Below, piece after piece: positions 1-6,517 of a stretch of DNA of 32,710 bases. Both the position numbers and the translations under genes were made by a program. Positions within the stretch are counted from its first letter, which is position 1; the number at the start of each line of letters is the position of its first letter. Origin of the DNA: Akkermansia muciniphila (GTDB lineage Bacteria; Verrucomicrobiota; Verrucomicrobiia; Limisphaerales; UBA9464); NCBI GenBank assembly GCA_945898055.1, contig CAMDGV010000052.1, positions 1 through 32,710 of the forward strand. Direction: 5' to 3'. Below the pieces are notes generated by a model that worked only from the letters and a program-made list of their open reading frames with translations, made no database searches and was not told the origin of the DNA.

Positions 1-225
1 ATTGCTGCCAACGGACGATTGGAGCGTGCCGCGTTCCTGATGTGCCGAATCCGATATTTTCAAGATGGAGCGGTATTGGGAGGGAAAGCGTTTGTAGAGG
101 AAGCGTATCAGCGCTATCGAAGTCAATTTGGAGTGAATCGAAAACAAGGCGGAAGGGCCGCTAAGTATTTGGGCGGTTCACCGATTTTCGTATTACGCTG
201 GCTGCGGATCAAACCCATTGGGTAG
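1..225 (+). CDS. TnpA-REP-like (Y1/IS200 family) transposase, C-terminal fragment cut by window edge
   Basis: The reading frame is open from the first base of the window, so the true start lies upstream and only the last 74 residues are visible. The segment contains C-R-I-R-Y-F-x-D-G, then LGGKAFVEEAY, then an R-x-x-F-G-x-x-R-K stretch and a terminal LGG-type tail. From memory this matches the C-terminal extension after the HUH/Y1 catalytic domain in REP-associated tyrosine transposases of Verrucomicrobia and Planctomycetes. The catalytic HUH and Tyr residues would be upstream and cannot be checked. Such proteins are single-copy housekeeping-like transposases thought to mobilise short palindromic repeats. 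Two small inverted repeats follow the stop codon within 70 bp. An internal TTG at 19 could initiate, but it would leave no catalytic domain, so I treat the gene as 5' partial. Confidence 0.65.
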   Translation: MAANGRLERAAFLMCRIRYFQDGAVLGGKAFVEEAYQRYRSQFGVNRKQGGRAAKYLGGSPIFVLRWLRIKPIG

Positions 226-797
226 AGAGAGAACGGAAGGCATCGGAGACAAGGTGGAAATCCCACCCCGAAGAGTTACCCGACGAGGTAACCCGGATTG
301 GCACGCCCCAGCACCGTGGCACAGTCAGTAAAAGCCCTATTTTGGAGGATGAAGTCAGCGCCCACACCTTGGAATTGGCCATTCTAGATCGAGGCGGCTC
401 TGAGAAAATTTCTTTGTTTCGAAAAACCGGGCATTTTGTCGCTTCCAAAAATTTGGGACAGGCTGATTGGCTTGGGGCTTAATGATGATTACTTGGTGAC
501 AGGTTAAATGTGCGACGAGGAATATAATGAGGCTGTCCCTCAATTTTTTGCTGATAGCTAGCCTGCCCCCATAGTTTCGGTGAGATAGACGCCGCCGCAT
601 CGAAAGCGACAGCGATACTTTCCTATCCAAGTTGGCGTGCTTGGCCTGCGAAGAGGAAACGTAAGGATTTGCAGCCAGCCATGAGTCCGATCACGGCCGG
701 ATTTTCCTGAGAGAGGAGGAGTTGGGCAAGTCGAGTGTCAGGTTGATTGGCTTGGACGTTGCTCGATTGGAACCGTCGAGAGATACTCCCACTCGGA
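226..797. other. Gap without a convincing gene
   Basis: The only open frames here are short (79-91 codons, minus strand), overlap each other and show no recognisable motif or composition, so I do not call them. Apart from the two small inverted repeats near its start, the stretch holds a 17 bp imperfect direct repeat (459-475 and 739-755, one mismatch). The tcdA promoter is presumably in the right-hand part, but I see no clear -35/-10 pair. Confidence 0.5.
253..292. repeat. Two adjacent short inverted repeats after the transposase
   Basis: Two perfect inverted repeats lie 7 bp apart. GGTGG at 253-257 pairs with CCACC at 263-267 (5 bp loop), and GTTACC at 275-280 pairs with GGTAAC at 287-292 (6 bp loop). 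They begin 28 bp after the transposase stop codon. REP-associated transposase genes are often flanked by paired palindromic REP elements, so these may be such sites or simply a transcript-end structure. No T-tract follows, so a classical intrinsic terminator is unlikely. Confidence 0.3.
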
Positions 798-1595
798 ATG
801 GATGATACTCAGTTTCGCTTTGGCGGCATGGCTCGATTATATGGGCAGACAGCTCTAGAGCGTCTGCAGCGTGCCCATGTGATGGTGGTGGGAATTGGGG
901 GCGTGGGTTCTTGGGCCGTGGAAGCACTGGCACGGTCGGGTGTAGGGCGTCTCACTTTAATTGATTTAGACGAGGTTTGCGTGAGCAACATAAATCGTCA
1001 GTTGCACGCCTTAAACGAGACGGTTGGACGCGCCAAGGTGGAGGTGATGGCGGAACGTGTGCGAAGTATTCATTCTGAGATCCGAGTTTTGCCAGTGATG
1101 GAATTTTTCACCGCAGCAACAGCGGATCGATTATTAGGCATCGAGGCGGATGGCGCTGAGTCGCGTCCGGAGGTGGTCATTGACGCGATTGATTCGATGA
1201 GCAACAAGGTACGATTGATCGCCCTTTGTCAGCGAGCTTCGATTCCGGTCGTCGTTTGTGGGGCAGCGGGGGGGCGTCGTGACCCAACTCGGGTGCGGGC
1301 ATCTGATCTGGGAGAGGTGACCCATGACCGATTGCTGTCTGAGGTTCGTAAGCGATTGCGTAAAGAAGAGGTGTTTTCGAGGGAAACTCGACGGTTCGGT
1401 ATTCAGAGCATTCATTCGATTGAACCCCAAGTTTTCCCGAGTACAAATGGGGAGGTCTGCGCTGAGCGAGGCGAAACCGATGGAGCCGGTTTGAGGCTAA
1501 ACTGCGCTTCTGGATTTGGATCCGCCACTTTTGTTACTGGCACCTTTGGATTTGCTGCTGCGGAGAGAGCTATCAACTACCTTCTTGCTAGTTAA
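798..1595 (+). CDS. tcdA: tRNA threonylcarbamoyladenosine dehydratase TcdA (CsdL)
   Basis: This E1-like enzyme uses ATP to dehydrate the t6A base at position 37 of ANN-decoding tRNAs, giving the cyclic ct6A form; it acts in the cytoplasm. The N-terminal RFGGMARLYG matches the family start, and GIGGVGSW (residues 33-40) is the nucleotide-binding glycine loop. DLDEVCVSNINRQLHAL with Asn66, Arg67 and Gln68 is the adenylation signature. A VIDAIDS motif follows mid-protein, and CASGFGSATFVTGTFGF is the conserved C-terminal helix region. At 265 aa it is close to the E. coli protein (268 aa). I chose ATG 798 over the upstream TTG at 747 because family homology begins just after it; the extra 17 residues look unrelated. 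It stands alone, convergent with the lipoprotein gene at 1680. Confidence 0.95.
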   Translation: MDDTQFRFGGMARLYGQTALERLQRAHVMVVGIGGVGSWAVEALARSGVGRLTLIDLDEVCVSNINRQLHALNETVGRAKVEVMAERVRSIHSEIRVLPVMEFFTAATADRLLGIEADGAESRPEVVIDAIDSMSNKVRLIALCQRASIPVVVCGAAGGRRDPTRVRASDLGEVTHDRLLSEVRKRLRKEEVFSRETRRFGIQSIHSIEPQVFPSTNGEVCAERGETDGAGLRLNCASGFGSATFVTGTFGFAAAERAINYLLAS

Positions 1596-1679
1596 AGTTG
1601 AGGCGTCCCAAGAGCGGCACCTTGACTATGGCCAATGAAAATAGGGGTAATTAGGTGGAGAACGAGTTTGGTATGAGTT

Positions 1680-2099
1680 TTAAGGTAGGGGCCGGTTCAA
1701 GGTAAAAATCCCAGTGTCAAATCGACTGTCATATGTCGCTTTAAACTGCTGATGATCAATTTTGCCAGCGGTGGTAATTTTGATGCCAAAGATTCGTTTG
1801 GACCCACTGAAAACAAAGGTGTCATTGGTCTGGTAACCTCGGATGAGTGTGCTGAAGTGGCCGGTGTGCGAACCCCATTGTGCTTCAAATCGTGCTGTAT
1901 AATCCGAGGATCCTTTAGGAATAATGACCGCTCGGAGGGCACCGTTATGAGTGTTATTAGTGTTCTGCCAAGAACCAGTCCATCGACCGGTCACCGAGGA
2001 CTGGGGATTCTCTGGAAATTTTTTCCAATCACCTTCAAAGGATCTGCAACCAGAGGTTAGCCATCCCGTCAAAAGCATAACAAAGAAAAGGTACTTCAT
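1680..2099 (-). CDS. Small secreted lipoprotein of unknown function
   Basis: The 139-residue protein begins with a hydrophobic segment ending in the lipobox L-T-S-G-C, so Cys18 should be lipidated after signal peptidase II cleavage. The mature part has a G-R-W-T-G-S-W start followed by alternating hydrophobic strands (ALRAVII, YTARFEAQW, TFVFSG), suggesting a small beta-barrel or sandwich. I recall similar W-x-G-x-W plus H-x-G-x-L-R-A proteins in Verrucomicrobia, but no function. It is the last gene of the minus-strand unit that starts with DUF3570, lying 30 bp after the Ig-protein stop, so it is probably co-transcribed. The start ATG is preceded by a pyrimidine tract (TTTCCT), not a Shine-Dalgarno sequence. 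Identification as a lipoprotein is firm; the function is unknown. Confidence 0.8.
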   Translation of the reverse strand: MKYLFFVMLLTGWLTSGCRSFEGDWKKFPENPQSSVTGRWTGSWQNTNNTHNGALRAVIIPKGSSDYTARFEAQWGSHTGHFSTLIRGYQTNDTFVFSGSKRIFGIKITTAGKIDHQQFKATYDSRFDTGIFTLNRPLP

Positions 2100-2129
2100 A
2101 GGAAATTCTAATAATAGGGTCCGACGCCG

Positions 2130-3296
2130 TCAGTTTGCTGAGCGCACTCGATAGATCCGAAATTGCCCGGCCGAGGTGGAAATGGAGGTTGAAGAGCCAT
2201 TGGTGTGTCCGATGACCTCGGCAATCAATGAAAAGGGTGAACGAATATCGACGGCAGATTCGACGATATAGGGCCGATTTTCGACGCCGATAAAGGGAAG
2301 CTGAAGATTAGAGCCTGTGCGAATGAGAGGGTCGAATCGGAGGGGTGGCAGGACGTTGAGAGTGACGATACTACTCTGGGTTGAGCCGGAGGCGTTGGAG
2401 ATTTCGGCGAGGTAACTTCCGGCGTTGAAGGGCGTGACCTGAGTCAAAGAGAGCGTGGCGTTAGTACCAGGGATGGGGAGGCCCTTGAAGGTCCAGAGAA
2501 ATTTAAGATGGGCCCCGCTAGCAGCGACAGTGAAGTGAACCGGTTCGCCTTCATGTACCGTCTGTGAAACAGGTTGCGTGGTGATGCTAGGTGCGGGATC
2601 AGGCGAAGAGACGGTTAAAGTAACAAAGTCGCTGAAGACGGTCGCCAGTGAGTTGAAAAGGCGAACTCGGTAACGGCCGGCCGAGGCAGCTTGGACATTG
2701 GGCAGAGTTAGAGTTGCATTGGTCGCACTCGAAACTTCGATATCCTCTTTAAACCAACGAAGGGTGAGGGGTTGATCCCCGGTGAAACCGACGGTGAAAG
2801 TAGCGGGTTGCCCGAGTTGAACAGTGAGGCTCGTGGGTGGAGTAAGAATGATTGGAGGGCGGGTACCCAGGATCGTGATTTTAGCTGATTTAGTCGCTGA
2901 ATTACCAGTCAGGTTTGAATTTTCCCAACCGGTGATAGTTAAGGGAAAGACGCCGCTCTGGGTGGGGGTCCCAGAGAGGATGCCCCGGGGGCTCAAGGTC
3001 ATACCTGGCGGTAGGGGACTTTGACTGGAATAACTGGGTGCGATGCCATGGCTTGTATCTGAAACGACGAAGGTGGTGGAACTGCGGACCCCGTTGGTGG
3101 CAGTGATGGACGTGGGCGAGATCCCAGAAGCTCCAGAAAGGGCGTGCAGTGTGCCAGCCACCGCTGAGGCCCTGAAAGTCCAGTGAAGGAGGGTGATCAA
3201 GGGGGTGGCGGCGAGTCGTAGAGGTGTCTGAAAAACACGAGCTAATGGCGCTAGTTGCAACAAAGCGGCCAGCAGTTGAGGATAGAGAAATTTCAT
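2130..3296 (-). CDS. Secreted Ig-like domain protein with N-terminal HALSGAS motif
   Basis: The 388-residue protein starts at ATG 3296; the longer upstream frame overlaps the preceding DUF4266 gene and was discarded. Residues 1-50 are mostly hydrophobic with scattered arginines, an atypical export signal or membrane anchor. They are followed by H51-A-L-S-G-A-S57. Residues about 60-145 resemble a putative-Ig (He_PIG) domain (LPPGMTLSPRGILSGTP). Two Ig-like domains follow, each with the central Trp (LRWFKEDIEV and FLWTFKGLPI) and the G-R-Y/G-S-Y strand. A C-terminal beta-rich segment with YIVESAVDI closes the protein. It sits 40 bp after the DUF4266 stop and 30 bp before the lipoprotein start, so all appear co-transcribed with the ApbE gene. 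A structural or surface role is likely. The SGAS element resembles an ApbE flavinylation site but has His in place of the usual Asp. Confidence 0.8.
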   Translation of the reverse strand: MKFLYPQLLAALLQLAPLARVFQTPLRLAATPLITLLHWTFRASAVAGTLHALSGASGISPTSITATNGVRSSTTFVVSDTSHGIAPSYSSQSPLPPGMTLSPRGILSGTPTQSGVFPLTITGWENSNLTGNSATKSAKITILGTRPPIILTPPTSLTVQLGQPATFTVGFTGDQPLTLRWFKEDIEVSSATNATLTLPNVQAASAGRYRVRLFNSLATVFSDFVTLTVSSPDPAPSITTQPVSQTVHEGEPVHFTVAASGAHLKFLWTFKGLPIPGTNATLSLTQVTPFNAGSYLAEISNASGSTQSSIVTLNVLPPLRFDPLIRTGSNLQLPFIGVENRPYIVESAVDIRSPFSLIAEVIGHTNGSSTSISTSAGQFRIYRVRSAN

Positions 3297-3336
3297 TCTG
3301 CAATCACAGAGTAGTCGGAGGATTAGTTTGGACCAA

Positions 3337-3564
3337 CTAGTTACAACCGCAACCTCCGCCACCGATACCACGTCCGCCGCTGGCAGCTTCCCGACTGAAC
3401 CACAGGTGTTCGGACAATCCTTGGCCCGCAGGATCCCGATCACTGCGCATGGTCATATCCGAGAGAGTGCGGCGTTGCCACGGTTCCACTGTTTTACAAC
3501 CTACCCCAAGAAGCGCAACGACAACAAAGAGAACCGTTTGATGAAAAGGAATGACATTTTTCAT
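3337..3564 (-). CDS. DUF4266-family small lipoprotein ending in GGGGCGCN
   Basis: This 75-residue protein has an N-terminal hydrophobic stretch and lipobox L-G-V-G-C, giving lipidated Cys23 and a mature chain of about 53 residues. The mature part shows the DUF4266 pattern as I know it: E-P-W-Q-R, then M-x-x-D-R-D-P, then H-x-W-F-S-R-E-A-A-S-G-G, and a glycine-rich tail with a terminal C-G-C-N. The two tail cysteines (72 and 74) are a plausible site for disulfide exchange, metal binding or modification. It follows the TlpA-like thioredoxin by 17 bp in the DUF3570-ApbE unit, an arrangement I recall from other Gram-negative genomes. No function is established to my knowledge. The start ATG follows a CTCCT pyrimidine tract with no Shine-Dalgarno sequence. 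Confidence 0.85.
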   Translation of the reverse strand: MKNVIPFHQTVLFVVVALLGVGCKTVEPWQRRTLSDMTMRSDRDPAGQGLSEHLWFSREAASGGRGIGGGGCGCN

Positions 3565-3581
3565 AGGAGATTGTTGGTGGA

Positions 3582-4115
3582 TCAGACTTTTACTGACTTT
3601 AGCAGGTCTTCAATAATGGCAATATACGCTCGGCGCGTTGTGTCTCCTTCAAATTTGGGGTGAACAGAATGGAGACGACCGTCGGGTGCAACAAAATAGG
3701 AAGTAGGCATGCCAAGAGGCTTGAGTTGATTCGCGAGCTTTTCTTGGGCATCACGAAGAATGGGGAAAGAGATCGGATTACGCTTCAGGAAACGGTCCAT
3801 ATCCGCCTTTTTTTCGTCCATACAAATTCCGATCAGCAGATAACCTTTTGAGGCATAGGATTTGTGGAGAACGTCAAGAATAGGGAAGGATTGTTTGCAG
3901 GGAACACACCACGAAGCCCAAAAATCCAAGTGCACCACTTTGTCCCGAATATCGGGTATAGAACCCTCCAATCCGAGAGTCGAAAGATCAGGTAATGGGT
4001 CGCCTATTTTCACTCCGGCGAAAAGAGAGTTCGTCGTAAGGGCGGTTGCACCGAGTCCGATGAGCGATTGGAGGAAATGGCGGCGAGAGGCGGGATTAAG
4101 TTGCGACGTGTTCAT
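3582..4115 (-). CDS. TlpA/ResA-like thioredoxin, probable Tat export
   Basis: The protein is 177 residues from ATG 4115. A twin-arginine motif S-R-R-H-F-L-Q (residues 10-16) precedes a hydrophobic segment ending near L-F-A-G, so export through Tat is predicted. The thioredoxin fold then shows FWASWCVPC, with redox cysteines 70 and 73, and the cis-proline loop G-M-P-T-S-Y-F (Pro137). The family acts as extracytoplasmic thiol-disulfide reductases, for example in cytochrome c maturation or in keeping partner cysteines reduced. Its start overlaps the end of apbE by 20 bp, implying translational coupling, and the cysteine-tailed DUF4266 lipoprotein follows 17 bp downstream and is a natural candidate substrate. 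A longer frame reaches back to 4211 but lies inside apbE and lacks any signal, so I reject it. The substrate is inferred, not shown. Confidence 0.9.
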   Translation of the reverse strand: MNTSQLNPASRRHFLQSLIGLGATALTTNSLFAGVKIGDPLPDLSTLGLEGSIPDIRDKVVHLDFWASWCVPCKQSFPILDVLHKSYASKGYLLIGICMDEKKADMDRFLKRNPISFPILRDAQEKLANQLKPLGMPTSYFVAPDGRLHSVHPKFEGDTTRRAYIAIIEDLLKSVKV

Positions 4116-5133
4116 GGAATCGGCGGGAAGAAATCCGTTGATTATCAAGGTGAAAAGAACAGGCAGCGCCCGGTTGGCTTTCGATGAGTTTGAGACCTTG
4201 GATAGGTCCAAGAACGAAGGCCGCAGTGCTCAGCATGCCAGCGATCGTGCAAGTCGACGCGAGGACATGGACACAATGGCAACCAGTATCGACGGGGCGA
4301 CCGGTGCGCACATCAATAATGTGACCGTAGCGGCGACCCTCAGATTTAAAGTGGCGGAGGTAATCCCCTGAAGTAGCAACCGCGGCATTGTGAACCGCTA
4401 ATCCGCACCAGGCGGAGTTGGGCTCCTGAGGATTTTCCAAACCGATATGCCATCCGGGACGACCGTCTGCTGGGAGGCCGGTGACCCGAATGTCAGCCCC
4501 AAAATCGACGAGCACACCTGCGAGACCGAAACGGGCCGAGAGTTGAGAGACCTGATCAACAGCGTATTCTTTACCCATGCCACCGAGATCAAGAGCCATG
4601 CCTGTCTCAGTTAAACGGACCGAGCCTACTTTTCGTTCGACCCGCCGCCACCCCACCCGCTTTTGAGCTTCATTAATTTCTGATTCACTAGGAATGCGGC
4701 CTGATTTCCAGTCCCACACTTGGATAAGAGGCAGTGCCGTGGGATCGAAGATGCCGCGAGTGAGGAAGTGCATTTCCTGGCAGAGTGCGAGGAGTCGATC
4801 GGTTTCCGGATCGGATTCCAGCGTCGAAACCCCAGCGCCTGCGTTCAATTGGGAAATCCAACTTGTGGTTAAGTAACGGGAGTATTTGGCTTCAAAGTGG
4901 GCAACCCAGATTAAGGCGGCATCAAAAAATGCAGTGACAGCGGGTAAGGGGCCATTCGCGATCAATCGGCAGGGAGTACCGAGGGCGAAGAAAAGTCGCC
5001 GACGACCGCCGTCGGTCACCGAGTTTTGGATCGTCGGTCGGATACGATTGAGGACGAACCGACTGTTCCAAGGATCGGCAGGGGGATCCTTAGGACGTTG
5101 CGGCGGACTCAGATGAGCAAGAGGATTTACCAT
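4096..5133 (-). CDS. apbE: ApbE-family FAD:protein FMN transferase (divergent, no visible signal peptide)
   Basis: ApbE enzymes split FAD and attach FMN through a phosphoester bond to a Thr or Ser in Dxx(S/T)GA(T/S) motifs of extracytoplasmic proteins. Here (345 aa) the family blocks are visible: F-E-A-K-Y-S-R-Y near residue 80, DLGGMGKEYAVD (182-193), V-D-F-G-A-D-I, A-T-S-G-D-Y-L-R (253-260) and HIIDVRTGRPVD (271-282). Two things are odd. There is no hydrophobic export signal or lipobox at the N-terminus, and the C-terminal metal-site segment reads A-G-M-L-S-T where most ApbE proteins have A-D-x-L-S-T. Start ATG 5133 overlaps the DUF3570 stop codon (ATGGTAA), a classic coupling arrangement; longer upstream frames run deep into DUF3570. 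The neighbours suggest the DUF3570 barrel, and perhaps the Ig protein, as substrates. Confidence 0.88.
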   Translation of the reverse strand: MVNPLAHLSPPQRPKDPPADPWNSRFVLNRIRPTIQNSVTDGGRRRLFFALGTPCRLIANGPLPAVTAFFDAALIWVAHFEAKYSRYLTTSWISQLNAGAGVSTLESDPETDRLLALCQEMHFLTRGIFDPTALPLIQVWDWKSGRIPSESEINEAQKRVGWRRVERKVGSVRLTETGMALDLGGMGKEYAVDQVSQLSARFGLAGVLVDFGADIRVTGLPADGRPGWHIGLENPQEPNSAWCGLAVHNAAVATSGDYLRHFKSEGRRYGHIIDVRTGRPVDTGCHCVHVLASTCTIAGMLSTAAFVLGPIQGLKLIESQPGAACSFHLDNQRISSRRFHEHVAT

Positions 5134-6401
5134 TGGAAACCCATTCCGACCGTGATCACATGAGCTTGGGGGTAGGACGACCGGTAAGAGATAGAGTCGA
5201 GGGCGAACATTGCATAGCGTTTGTAGGCCAAATCGAGGCTGATTTGGTCTGTTACATCCCAACGGACAGCAACCCCAGCGGTGTAAGTTTCAAGTTCACT
5301 CAGTCGATAGTCGGAAGAGAAGTACTGAGGCCAAGCAGGGACAGCGAAGGGCGTGCCGGTGCCTGGATACCCGAGATCGCCATCAAAAAGGTAACTGCCG
5401 TCGGCTTGCTGCGCGATATTGACCCCGTTTTTATCGATTGAATTATTGGATCCAGTAAAGACAGGCGCATAGAAATCAGCAGCAGACTGGCGGTGGTAGC
5501 GAAAGAGAGGCGAGACAGTGATTCGATCGCCTAGTTTCTGGTTCCAAGTGGAGGTCAGAGTATGGGCTTGAGTGCCCCAGTCATCATGATGAAAACGGTA
5601 ATTGGCGTCGATACTACCATTCAGTGCGGTGACAAAGTGGGTAATTCCAAGATAGCCGACTTTCTTCAGGCGGTGTTCAGGTCGACGTTCGGGTATTGGA
5701 AAAGAAGGATCGGTATTGATGTCGTCACCTGGATAATCGTAGCGGAAGTAAACGCCCTTATAGGGATCGGAGAGATAACCATCAGCCATTCCTAAGGTCA
5801 GGTTTACGGTCAGGTAGGTTTTGGGACCGAGGAGTTGAGTGAGGCCGACCAAAACATCTAAGGTATCTTTATTTTTCCAATCTGATTTATTGGAGAGCCA
5901 ATAGCCGGTGACCTTATCGCTATTACGCGCCAATCCGACGGTTAGTAGGGTATTTTTTTTATTGAATTCGATACTTTCACTCAGAGAAAGGCCGATGGAA
6001 CGATAATCACTTTCCTCGCTATAGGCGATTTGCGGTCGGGTAATAAAGCGTCCGGTAGCAATAGCCGCTTCAATGTAACCGGCACGCCGGATATCGGAGA
6101 TGATTTGGAGAGGTACCTGATCGGAACCCGTGTAGGGAACTCCTCCATTGGGCGTTGCCCCAGAGATACCGTCGTAAATGAAGTTCCCCTTCACGGCAAC
6201 TTTGGAATTTAGTTCCTGTTCGACATAAACCGAATGGGTACGAACTCGGATACGGTCGTTGTCTTCGATGTAATCTTCGTACCGGTAATTGACTCGGTTT
6301 TCTGCACGGACTCGAAGCGGCAAGATGAGTTGGATCAAGGCAGCCAAAGTAGAGCACTGCAGGATTTTAGGAACCCAGAGTCCCTTGGATGATCCAATCA
6401 T
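5127..6401 (-). CDS. DUF3570 outer-membrane beta-barrel protein with DGISGAT motif
   Basis: The 424-residue protein has a signal peptide (hydrophobic ALIQLILPL ending at about V-R-A, residue 33). The rest is rich in alternating beta strands separated by polar, Asp/Asn/Gly-rich turns and finishes with the aromatic C-terminus V-G-M-G-F-Q-W typical of outer-membrane barrels. It opens with R-V-N-Y-R-Y-E-D-Y-I-E-D, which I associate with DUF3570. Residues 77-83 are D-G-I-S-G-A-T, fitting the ApbE flavinylation consensus, with Thr83 as the possible FMN acceptor. It heads the six-gene minus-strand unit and overlaps apbE by 7 bp. I chose ATG 6401 over the upstream TTG because the signal peptide then starts naturally. 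The DUF has no established function that I know of; the barrel fold is inferred from pattern. Confidence 0.85.
   Translation of the reverse strand: MIGSSKGLWVPKILQCSTLAALIQLILPLRVRAENRVNYRYEDYIEDNDRIRVRTHSVYVEQELNSKVAVKGNFIYDGISGATPNGGVPYTGSDQVPLQIISDIRRAGYIEAAIATGRFITRPQIAYSEESDYRSIGLSLSESIEFNKKNTLLTVGLARNSDKVTGYWLSNKSDWKNKDTLDVLVGLTQLLGPKTYLTVNLTLGMADGYLSDPYKGVYFRYDYPGDDINTDPSFPIPERRPEHRLKKVGYLGITHFVTALNGSIDANYRFHHDDWGTQAHTLTSTWNQKLGDRITVSPLFRYHRQSAADFYAPVFTGSNNSIDKNGVNIAQQADGSYLFDGDLGYPGTGTPFAVPAWPQYFSSDYRLSELETYTAGVAVRWDVTDQISLDLAYKRYAMFALDSISYRSSYPQAHVITVGMGFQW
6153..6173 (-). other. Candidate ApbE flavinylation motif (D-G-I-S-G-A-T) in DUF3570
   Basis: Codons for residues 77-83 of the DUF3570 protein read Asp-Gly-Ile-Ser-Gly-Ala-Thr. 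ApbE substrates such as NqrC and RnfG carry Dxx(S/T)GA(T/S), with FMN bonded to the last Thr/Ser. The motif lies about 45 residues after the predicted signal cleavage site, in a loop followed by P-N-G-G. A co-operonic ApbE makes the match more meaningful than chance, but modification is not demonstrated. Confidence 0.5.
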
Positions 6402-6430
6402 GATGGTTAGAGTATCGCCTGAATGGGAAG

Positions 6431-6484
6431 ATCGCAAAGCTTCTGCTGCGAAGTGGGATTATTAGGGTGCGCCCGCCTTGCGAT
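6431..6484. promoter_or_regulatory. Inverted repeat upstream of the DUF3570-ApbE unit
   Basis: ATCGCAA at 6431-6437 and TTGCGAT at 6478-6484 form a perfect 7 bp inverted repeat spaced by 40 bp, in the 116 bp between the SNF2 gene's stop and the DUF3570 start. A smaller CTTC/GAAG hairpin lies between the arms. It could be a 5' leader structure or a paired operator for the unit; it may also be chance. Confidence 0.2.
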
Positions 6485-6517
6485 GAGTTTATTCCTCGAG
6501 ACAGAGACAGAGAGGGG

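Noticed and set aside
209-630. Two overlapping minus-strand frames of 79 and 91 codons
   Set aside because: They overlap each other in different frames, and one runs into the transposase tail; neither has a recognisable domain.
459-755. 17 bp imperfect direct repeat flanking 263 bp, considered as ends of a mobile element
   Set aside because: The repeat has a mismatch, there are no terminal inverted repeats, and nothing transposon-like lies between the copies.
1752-2060. 102-codon plus-strand frame
   Set aside because: It lies antisense to the lipoprotein gene, which has a clear lipobox and fits the operon.
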